NCBI GenBank assembly: GCA_031283145.1
Contig: JAITCJ010000160.1
Span: forward strand, 1 to 11,562
DNA length: 11,562 nucleotides
From: Holophagales bacterium
GTDB lineage: Bacteria; Acidobacteriota; Holophagae; Holophagales; Holophagaceae
Direction: 5' to 3'
Part shown: positions 6,758 to 11,562 of the stretch, one piece after another
How positions within the stretch are numbered: the first letter of the stretch is position 1
How the letters are laid out: each line of letters begins with the position of its first letter
Notes under the pieces: model-generated
What the model was told of the DNA's origin: nothing
Seen by the model: only the letters and a program-made list of their open reading frames with translations
Databases searched by the model: none
Program-made: the position numbers and the translations under genes

Positions 6758-7603
6758 TTATATCTCCAGGCTGGCGTGTCTGGCAGCATGGCAGTTGAGG
6801 TTTACGGCTACGGGCAGACTTGCTATGTGACATTGGCAGTGTTCGATGTGAACGGCCAAAGCTGTTGCGCGTCCGCCCAGACCCTGGGGACCTACGCCGG
6901 AGGAGTTGATGCGCTCCAGCATCATTTTTTCAAAGTCGGCGTACTTGTAGTTGGGGTTGGGTTGACCCAGGGGACGAATGAGCGCCCTCTTGGCTAATAT
7001 AGGCGCTGTTTCAAAATTTCCCCCTACGCCGACTCCAACGACAATCGGGGGGCATGGGTTTCCGCCTGCTGTGACTACAGTTTCAAAAATGAAGTCCGCC
7101 ACGGCAGCCGCTCCGGCGGTTGGCTTGAGCATAGCCATGCGGCTCATGTTTTCAGAGCCGCCGCCCTTTGGAGCCATGGTGATTTTTATTTTGTCGCCTG
7201 GTACCAAGTTGATGTGTATTATCGGGGGGCCGTTGATACCTGTGTTTTTGCGTGCGAACATCGGGTCTTCTACAACGCTCATCCTCAGGTAACCGCTCGA
7301 CCAAGCCGCGGCTGTGGCATTTGTCAGAGCGTCTTGCAGCGTTCCGCCCGTTACGCGGACTTCTTGTCCTACGTCAACGAAAAAGATGGCTACGCCTGTA
7401 TCTTGACAGATAGGTACGCGGTCTCTTGCCGCTATGACGTAATTTTCCACCAACTGGTTCAGCATGGAACGACCTAATGGCGAAGGCTCGCTGTCCGCCG
7501 CGCGCGCTATAGCCTGCCGCACATCTTCCGGCAGGTCATAAGCGGCCGTGAGGCACAGGGGGATGACTTGTTTTTCTATGGTTTCAATGGTGATTTCTCT
7601 CAT
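6758..7603 (-). CDS. fumA: Class I fumarate hydratase, alpha (N-terminal, Fe-S) subunit
   Basis: This 281-residue protein is the catalytic Fe-S subunit of a two-subunit class I fumarase. The [4Fe-4S] cluster ligands are expected at Cys66 (PICQDTG), Cys184 (GGNPCPP) and Cys271 (NLNCHAARHA). Other signatures are NTGINGPP (120-127), APKGGGSENMSRMAMLKP (144-161), VGVGVGGNFE (189-198) and GPQGLGGRATALAVHIE (238-254). Two further cysteines in HCQCHIASLP (256 and 258) are outside the usual ligand set. The cluster is labile to oxygen, so this isozyme suits anaerobic life. The ATG at 7603 follows a GAGG sequence at suitable spacing. The stop comes one base before the beta ATG and the OsmC-like stop is 19 bases upstream, so OsmC, alpha and beta probably share a transcript. 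A tartrate dehydratase alpha subunit is the alternative. Confidence 0.88.
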   Translation of the reverse strand: MREITIETIEKQVIPLCLTAAYDLPEDVRQAIARAADSEPSPLGRSMLNQLVENYVIAARDRVPICQDTGVAIFFVDVGQEVRVTGGTLQDALTNATAAAWSSGYLRMSVVEDPMFARKNTGINGPPIIHINLVPGDKIKITMAPKGGGSENMSRMAMLKPTAGAAAVADFIFETVVTAGGNPCPPIVVGVGVGGNFETAPILAKRALIRPLGQPNPNYKYADFEKMMLERINSSGVGPQGLGGRATALAVHIEHCQCHIASLPVAVNLNCHAARHASLEI

Positions 7604-7622
7604 ATGCCGCCTCTGAGTGATA

Positions 7623-8027
7623 TTAAACTAAAATTTCATGTGTTATCGGACAGGCTTTGATTAACATCGCGCTGACGCCGCAGTATTTTTCCTGGCTCAG
7701 CGCAACGGCTTTTTCGAGCTTGTCCATAGGTAGGCCGTTTCCGCTGAATACATATTTGACGTGAATTGATTTAAACACTTTTGGGTGTTCTTCTGTCAGT
7801 TCGGCGCTCACATGAATTTTCAGCCCCGTGTACTCCACGCGCATTTTGTTGAGTATGGATACTACGTCCATAGCCGTGCAGCCGCCCAACGCTGTCAGGA
7901 GCAGTGTTTTGGGTCTGGCACCCTTGTCCGCGCCTCCGGATTCCGTCGAGGCATCCAAAATGATGTCATGCCCATCCTGTTCGGTTCTGAATGACATTCC
8001 GGACATCCATGTGACTGTGGATTCCAT
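7623..8027 (-). CDS. OsmC/Ohr-family protein
   Basis: This 134-residue protein has the OsmC/Ohr fold. The two family cysteines are present: Cys50 in LLTALGGCTAMDVVSIL and Cys116 in EKYCGVSAMLIKACP. In OsmC and Ohr these form a thiol peroxidase pair that reduces organic peroxides. The TAMDV form is closer to the YhfA-like OsmC subgroup, whose function is poorly known, so peroxidase activity is inferred. Length is normal. A GAGGT sequence lies a few bases before the ATG. It sits 19 bases upstream of the fumarase alpha gene in the same direction, which suggests co-transcription and a possible role in protecting the oxygen-labile fumarase cluster. That role is inference from position only. Confidence 0.85.
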   Translation of the reverse strand: MESTVTWMSGMSFRTEQDGHDIILDASTESGGADKGARPKTLLLTALGGCTAMDVVSILNKMRVEYTGLKIHVSAELTEEHPKVFKSIHVKYVFSGNGLPMDKLEKAVALSQEKYCGVSAMLIKACPITHEILV

Positions 8028-8081
8028 GATTACCTCACAGTTGCTGCGTTAACCAGGGAGAGACACAAGGGACATATCAAT

Positions 8082-9047
8082 CTATAGAACAAAAACAGAG
8101 TTGGCTTCCGACTTTGTCTTTCCATCGCCGAGGCGTTTCTTGCGGCCGTTTTTCCAGAATACGGCAGTGTCTTTTTCTTTTCCCGCTACGTACACATCGC
8201 TGCCGCAGACATAGACGGAATGAACCCACGAACTCCCTTTGACAAGATATTTTTTGGCGCCGTTTTTTGAGATTATGGTTTCGCCCCTCTCGGTTACAGC
8301 CGCGTACACTGTGCTGCCGGAAACAAAGACAGAATGAGCGGCGGATGAAATGGTTCCGTCGCCAATTTGCAGCGACTTACCATTTTTCCAGATTACGGCA
8401 ACGGCTACGCCATCTTTTTCTTCCGTTCCCGCCGCGTATATGTCCTTGCCTGATACATGAACCGAATTAGCTATGTCTTTTTCGCTCCCGCCGCTCAAGC
8501 GCTGAGGAACGCCATTTTTCCATAATGTGGCAATGTTTTTTTCTACTCCGGCTACATACACGTCGTCGCCCGATACATAAACGGAGCGAGCCTCTGAATC
8601 CGACCTGCTGAGATCAAGCAATCTGCCGTTATACCAGAGCGCGGCTTTCCCTTTTTCCATCCCAGCCACATACACATCATCGCCCAATACATAAACGCTG
8701 TCGGCAAAATCAAACATATTTCCTTCGCTGAGGTGGTGTGGAATGTCGTTTATCCAGAGAGTGGCGGCATTTACGCCTTCATCAATTTCTTCATAACCGG
8801 CTACATATACGTCATTGCCCGCGACAAAAACAGAATTTGCTTTTGAGGCTGATATGCCATCGCCAAGGCGCGTTGGGAAGCCGTTCTTCCAAAGTATGGC
8901 GGTATTTACGCCTCTCAGGTTTTCTTCCCACCCCGCTATATAGACGTCATATTCGTGACGTATTTCCGCCGAGCCGCTTTTACAGCCCACGAACAGAGCC
9001 ACCAGCGCCGTAAAAATGGCTGTTGTGAAAATAGTGTGCTTTTTCAT
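8082..9047 (-). CDS. Lipoprotein made of seven tandem ~40-residue repeats (propeller-like)
   Basis: This 321-residue protein begins with a lipoprotein signal: MKKH, a hydrophobic run to residue 21 and Cys22 in LFVGC (the -3 Phe is slightly unusual). The mature part is seven repeats starting near residues 34, 79, 124, 162, 202, 246 and 284, spaced 38-45 apart. Each reads roughly DVYVAGxE, then ATLWKNG, then a short LSxG segment, then ANSVFVSG. This is four short beta segments per repeat, consistent with a seven-bladed beta-propeller on a membrane anchor. Repeat 6 is the most divergent (TVYAAVTE, IISKNG). I recall similar uncharacterised repeat proteins in other host-associated bacteria but know no function. 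AGGAG precedes the ATG. It is divergent from the kdsC-like gene; 54 bp separate it from the OsmC-like gene and no obvious terminator lies there. No catalytic residues can be named. Confidence 0.85.
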   Translation of the reverse strand: MKKHTIFTTAIFTALVALFVGCKSGSAEIRHEYDVYIAGWEENLRGVNTAILWKNGFPTRLGDGISASKANSVFVAGNDVYVAGYEEIDEGVNAATLWINDIPHHLSEGNMFDFADSVYVLGDDVYVAGMEKGKAALWYNGRLLDLSRSDSEARSVYVSGDDVYVAGVEKNIATLWKNGVPQRLSGGSEKDIANSVHVSGKDIYAAGTEEKDGVAVAVIWKNGKSLQIGDGTISSAAHSVFVSGSTVYAAVTERGETIISKNGAKKYLVKGSSWVHSVYVCGSDVYVAGKEKDTAVFWKNGRKKRLGDGKTKSEANSVFVL

Positions 9048-9079
9048 GGTTACGGCTCCTAATTTATTACATCAGAGGT

Positions 9080-9265
9080 AATTGCAAAACGTCGTTTCTG
9101 TCTGCACCATCCATTTCGACGTCCACACATAACGCCCCAAGCGGCTCTTTATCACGGGGCTGCCGCGCAACTACGTATTTTAGCGCCGCTAAGGGCGTTA
9201 GTCAGGCTTCATCCATGCACAACCCATCAACTCCGTTGAAATTGCAAAACTGAAGTTTTGCAATT
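9080..9265. repeat. Intergenic segment bounded by 11-bp inverted repeats, with inner palindromes
   Basis: The 11-mer AATTGCAAAAC occurs at 9080-9090 and 9240-9250, and inverted at 9255-9265, so 186 bp are bounded by perfect inverted ends. Inside, TAACGCCCCAAGCGGC (9130-9145) pairs with GCCGCTAAGGGCGTTA (9185-9200) at 14 of 16 positions around a 39-nt loop. ACGTCG (9089-9094) and CGACGT (9117-9122) form a smaller pair, and GCGGC (9141-9145) could instead pair with GCCGC (9162-9166). No target-site duplication is evident. It fills most of the 272-bp gap between the divergent lipoprotein and kdsC-like genes. It may be a MITE-like repeat, a structured RNA or a degenerate coding remnant; which of these cannot be settled from one copy. 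Confidence 0.5.
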
Positions 9266-9266
9266 T
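9239..9266. repeat. Perfect 12-bp inverted repeat (hairpin) upstream of kdsC
   Basis: AAATTGCAAAAC (9239-9250) and GTTTTGCAATTT (9255-9266) are perfectly complementary around TGAA. There is no T-run after it in the plus direction, so a classical terminator is doubtful. Its right arm overlaps the expected -35 region of the candidate kdsC promoter, so it could be an operator or the end of the larger repeat element at 9080-9265. Confidence 0.6.
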
Positions 9267-9274
9267 GCTCAGGA

Positions 9275-9283
9275 TGCTTTAAT
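9275..9283 (+). promoter_or_regulatory. Candidate extended -10 promoter for the kdsC-like gene
   Basis: TGCTTTAAT is an extended -10 element (TGn plus TTTAAT, five of six consensus bases), 36 bases before the ATG. The matching -35 position (about 9255-9261, TTTTGC) is weak and lies in the right arm of the perfect hairpin. Supported by pattern only. Confidence 0.35.
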
Positions 9284-9319
9284 AAGTGTACATGAAACCT
9301 GTTTACTTTGGAGACGCAA

Positions 9320-9820
9320 ATGGATTTAAAAGATCGCGCTCGCAAAATTAGAGTTGTCTGCACAGACGTTGACGGTGTGCTGACTGACGGCTCACTTCAC
9401 TATGGCTCCGAAGGGGGACATTGGAAACACTTCAATGTGCGGGACGGTGTCGGCGTCAAAGCGCTGCAAAAATCCGACATCCCTGTCGCCCTCATATCCG
9501 GCCTGTACAGCGTTGCCACTGATCAAAGGGCGAAAGACATGGGCGTTGAGGATTGTTTTATGGGAGATTCCGACAAGGTTTCAATCATTAAAAAACTGAG
9601 CGCGAAATACAACGCGCCATTGGATGAAATAGCTTTCATAGGCGACGACCTGATAGACATGGGTGCGCTTGGGGCAGTGGGTCTGGCCGTCTGTCCTCAG
9701 GACGCCATCCCTGAAGTACAGCGTATGGCTCATTGGGTAGTTCCGGTTGACGGCGGCAGAGGCGTACTTCGCGCCGCCGCTGAACTTATCTTGAAGTCTA
9801 AGGGACTGTGGGAGCAATAA
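9320..9820 (+). CDS. kdsC: KdsC-type HAD phosphatase (Kdo-8-phosphate phosphatase)
   Basis: This 166-residue protein is a small, cap-less HAD phosphatase of the KdsC family, which hydrolyses 3-deoxy-D-manno-octulosonate 8-phosphate to Kdo for lipopolysaccharide. Motif I is CTDVDGVLTDG (residues 14-24; Asp16 nucleophile, Asp18 acid/base). The family segment FNVRDGVG is at 38-45. Motif II is LIS (Ser60), motif III includes Lys86 in GDSDK, and motif IV is IGDDLIDM (107-114). GGRGVLRAA near the C-terminus is the usual active-site tail. The residue after motif II is Leu62, where KdsC normally has Arg (TGR). The ATG at 9320 is preferred over TTG at 9308 because GGAG (9310-9313) precedes it. Related domains act on N-acylneuraminate 9-phosphate, so the sugar substrate is inferred. 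No other Kdo genes are in the window. Confidence 0.85.
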   Translation: MDLKDRARKIRVVCTDVDGVLTDGSLHYGSEGGHWKHFNVRDGVGVKALQKSDIPVALISGLYSVATDQRAKDMGVEDCFMGDSDKVSIIKKLSAKYNAPLDEIAFIGDDLIDMGALGAVGLAVCPQDAIPEVQRMAHWVVPVDGGRGVLRAAAELILKSKGLWEQ

Positions 9821-9825
9821 ATAGA

Positions 9826-9845
9826 CATGGGGCTGAAAGCCCATG
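9826..9845 (+). other. Hairpin after the kdsC-like gene
   Basis: CATGGGGCT (9826-9834) pairs with AGCCCATG (9838-9845) with one bulged G and a GAA loop, five bases after the kdsC stop. There is no following T-run, so it may be a weak or factor-dependent terminator or a 3' stabilising stem. Confidence 0.45.
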
Positions 9846-9848
9846 CGC

Positions 9849-9886
9849 TATAGCAGTTCTGCTACGAAGTGTTGAACTGCTATAAT
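9849..9886 (+). promoter_or_regulatory. Candidate cydAB promoter embedded in an inverted-repeat operator
   Basis: TGCTATAAT (9878-9886) is a perfect extended -10 element, 26 bases before the cydA ATG. It lies in the right arm of a 10-bp perfect inverted repeat: TATAGCAGTT (9849-9858) and AACTGCTATA (9875-9884), 16 nt apart. A second palindrome, TAGCAG-TT-CTGCTA (9851-9864), covers the -35 position, where no good -35 hexamer is seen. The hexamer TAGCAG thus occurs three times (once direct, twice inverted), a layout that suits a repressor or activator. It does not match the FNR, ArcA or Rex consensus sites that I know. Confidence 0.5.
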
Positions 9887-9912
9887 AGTGCAAATGACAA
9901 AGGGGGTTGGCT

Positions 9913-11226
9913 ATGGATGTCCTGATTCTTTCGCGGTTGCAGTTCGCCATGGCCGCGTGCTTTCATTTTTTGTTTGTCCCGCTGACACTGGGCCTCGCCG
10001 CCATGATCGCCATCATGGAGACCATGTACATCGTGAAGCGCGACGAGGACTACAAGCGCATGGCAAAGTTCTGGGGCAAGTTGTTCCTCATCAACTTCGC
10101 AGTGGGTCTTGTTACCGGAATAACGCTGGAGTTCCAGTTCGGAACCAACTGGAGCAGGTACTCCGCTTTCGTGGGGGATATCTTTGGCTCACTGCTGGCT
10201 ATTGAGGCCACGGCTGCCTTTTTTCTTGAATCAACATTTATAGCTGTGTGGTTCTTCGGCTGGAACAAGCTGTCGCCAAAGGCGCACTGCGCGACAATCT
10301 GGATTGTCGCAGCCGCCACAAACATCAGTGCGTTCTGGATACTCTCGGCAAATGCCTGGATGCAACACCCTGTGGGGTACGTGTTCCGCAATGGACGCGC
10401 CGAATTAGCTAATTTCATGGAAATCATCACACAGAAGTACGCGATCATTGAATTTTTCCACACGCTCGGCGGAGCGTACATCCTGTCGGGCTTCTTTGTC
10501 CTAGGTATTTCCGCCTGGCATCTGACCCGAAAAAACGAAATCGGGTTTTTCACCAAGAGCTTCAAGATTGCTGCTGCGTGGACGCTTGTCTTTGCGCTGG
10601 GTGAAATTTGCACCGGACACCTCAGTGCATCCAATCTTAAAGACGCGCAGCCCGCCAAGTTGGCGGCGATTGAATCGCATTGGGAGACAGGGCGCAATGT
10701 CCCCATGACCCTATTTGTCTGGCCTGACGCCGACAACGAAAAAAACACATTTGAAGCGCTCAAAGTGCCGGGCGCGCTGAGCATACTCGCGGATGGTCGG
10801 CCGGATACCGAGGTGGCTGGCCTCAGGGACTTTGACCCCGAAAAACGTCCGCCCGTCCTGCCGATATTTTTGAGTTTCAGGATTATGGTCGGCTTTGGCT
10901 GCCTGTTTGTGTTCATGGCCGCCTGGGCGTGGCTGAAACGGCGCCAGATAGCTGGGCAGAGGCTCCTGCTGAGGCTCCTGCCATTCATGATCCCGCTGCC
11001 ATATCTGGTAAACCAATTTGGCTGGATAGTGGCGGAAATAGGCCGCCAGCCATGGATTGTCTATGGGCTGATGAGAACTTCGGAAGCCGTAAGCCCCATC
11101 AAACTCAGCCAGGTGGCCACCTCGCTGTTCGGTTTTTTTGCTGTGTATGCCTTGCTCGGAGCCATAGATTTTTACCTGCTGCTCAAATTTGCCCGCAAAG
11201 GGCCGAAAGGGGCCAACCATGCTTGA
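9913..11226 (+). CDS. cydA: Cytochrome bd quinol oxidase, subunit I
   Basis: This 437-residue membrane protein is subunit I of cytochrome bd, which oxidises quinol and reduces oxygen to water without pumping protons. Haem ligands can be placed by similarity to E. coli CydA: His18 (AACFHFLFVPLTLGL), His183 (EFFHTLGGAY) and Met325 (SFRIMVG). Glu98 and Glu106 in IEATAAFFLEST match the conserved proton-path glutamates. QPAKLAAIESHWE (246-258) is the conserved quinol-site segment, and GRQPWIVYGLMRTSEAVSP (377-395) is a family signature. The protein is about 85 residues shorter than E. coli CydA, so it belongs to the short Q-loop group. ATG at 9913 follows AGGGGG; an alternative TTG at 9907 would add two residues. 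The 3' end overlaps cydB by eight bases, so the two are co-translated. It probably serves oxygen removal in an anaerobe. Confidence 0.96.
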   Translation: MDVLILSRLQFAMAACFHFLFVPLTLGLAAMIAIMETMYIVKRDEDYKRMAKFWGKLFLINFAVGLVTGITLEFQFGTNWSRYSAFVGDIFGSLLAIEATAAFFLESTFIAVWFFGWNKLSPKAHCATIWIVAAATNISAFWILSANAWMQHPVGYVFRNGRAELANFMEIITQKYAIIEFFHTLGGAYILSGFFVLGISAWHLTRKNEIGFFTKSFKIAAAWTLVFALGEICTGHLSASNLKDAQPAKLAAIESHWETGRNVPMTLFVWPDADNEKNTFEALKVPGALSILADGRPDTEVAGLRDFDPEKRPPVLPIFLSFRIMVGFGCLFVFMAAWAWLKRRQIAGQRLLLRLLPFMIPLPYLVNQFGWIVAEIGRQPWIVYGLMRTSEAVSPIKLSQVATSLFGFFAVYALLGAIDFYLLLKFARKGPKGANHA

Positions 11227-11562
11227 AACTATTTGGTTCGCGATATGGGGCATAGCCTGGGCGGTTTATTTCATGCTGGACGGCTTCGACCTTGGGCTTG
11301 GGACGTTGTCCCCATTTCTCGCAAGGTCCGATTTTGAAAAGAGGGCTGTCATAAACGCGATGGGGCCATTCTGGGACGGAAACGAAGTTTGGCTCATAAC
11401 CGCCGGGGGCGTCACATTCGCGGCTTTCCCAAGGGCGTACGCCATCATGTTTTCGGGACTCTACACCCCGCTGATGCTGCTGCTTTTCGCTCTTATCCTG
11501 CGCGGCGTGGTGTTTGAATTCAGAAACAAAGTTGACAGCGCGGCATGGCGAAAAACATGGGA
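11219..11562 (+). CDS. cydB: Cytochrome bd quinol oxidase, subunit II (partial, runs off the window)
   Basis: The first 114 residues of cytochrome bd subunit II are present; the gene continues past the window end. Family marks are YFMLDGFDLGLG (residues 17-28), INAMGPFWDGNEVWL (45-59; the aspartate in WDGNE matches the conserved Asp58 of E. coli CydB) and TAGGVTFAAFPRAYA (61-75). Several membrane helices are visible. The ATG overlaps the end of cydA by eight bases and is preceded by AAGGGGC. Subunit II packs against CydA to stabilise the haems. Whether a CydX-like small subunit or the cydCD exporter follows cannot be seen. Confidence 0.95.
   Translation, partial: MLETIWFAIWGIAWAVYFMLDGFDLGLGTLSPFLARSDFEKRAVINAMGPFWDGNEVWLITAGGVTFAAFPRAYAIMFSGLYTPLMLLLFALILRGVVFEFRNKVDSAAWRKTW

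Noticed and set aside
8082..9047. Repeats taken as a CRISPR or DNA-level tandem array
   Set aside because: The periodicity is in the protein; spacing varies (38-45 residues) and the DNA copies are diverged, so it is a repeat-domain gene.
9130..9200. Large hairpin read as an intrinsic terminator
   Set aside because: The stem has a 39-nt loop and no T-run on either side, so it is kept as part of the unexplained element instead.
10050..10988. A 312-codon open frame on the minus strand opposite cydA
   Set aside because: It lies wholly inside cydA, whose product has all family motifs; the antisense frame has no ribosome site and a composition typical of a codon shadow.
1..11562. tRNA, rRNA, CRISPR arrays, transposase genes
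   Set aside because: No cloverleaf-like sequences, rRNA signatures, regular direct repeats with spacers, or transposase motifs were found on reading the sequence.

Overview
The window carries housekeeping and energy genes of what looks like an anaerobic or microaerobic bacterium with an outer membrane. The evidence is a ferredoxin-dependent 2-oxoacid oxidoreductase, an oxygen-sensitive class I fumarase, a KdsC-type phosphatase (Kdo/LPS synthesis), a lipoprotein and a cytochrome bd oxidase. Base composition is moderate. A Synergistota-like or similar anaerobic lineage is a guess; no 16S or other decisive marker is present.

Layout. (1) 1-434, plus strand: the C-terminal end of an SPFH/band 7 protein and a 57-residue ribbon-helix-helix protein right behind it. 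(2) 515-3439, plus: a complete four-subunit 2-oxoacid:ferredoxin oxidoreductase operon in the order delta-alpha-beta-gamma (korDABC). (3) 3476-6040, minus: full-length mutS, convergent with korC. (4) 6199-8027, minus: the two fumarase subunits behind an OsmC-family gene, a likely three-gene unit. (5) 8082-9047, minus: a lipoprotein built from seven repeats of about 40 residues. (6) 9048-9319: an intergenic region full of nested inverted repeats. (7) 9320-9820, plus: a KdsC-like phosphatase. (8) 9913 to the window end, plus: cydA and the start of cydB.

How the genes fit together. The Kor complex interconverts 2-oxoglutarate (or a related 2-oxoacid) with its acyl-CoA using ferredoxin. Fumarase interconverts fumarate and malate. 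Both are consistent with a partial or branched TCA cycle in an anaerobe. Both enzymes carry oxygen-labile Fe-S clusters; cytochrome bd, which removes oxygen, and the OsmC thiol peroxidase-like protein could protect them. That link is inference.

Non-coding signals. A hairpin with the core CCTGAAAAACAG / CTGTTTTTCAGG recurs three times, each time at a gene 3' end, and looks like this genome's preferred intrinsic terminator. An extended -10 promoter before cydA is embedded in inverted repeats that look like an operator. The most unexplained stretch is the 186-bp segment 9080-9265. No strong case for a wholly new multi-gene system was found; the best leads are that palindromic segment, the seven-repeat lipoprotein and the cydA control region.
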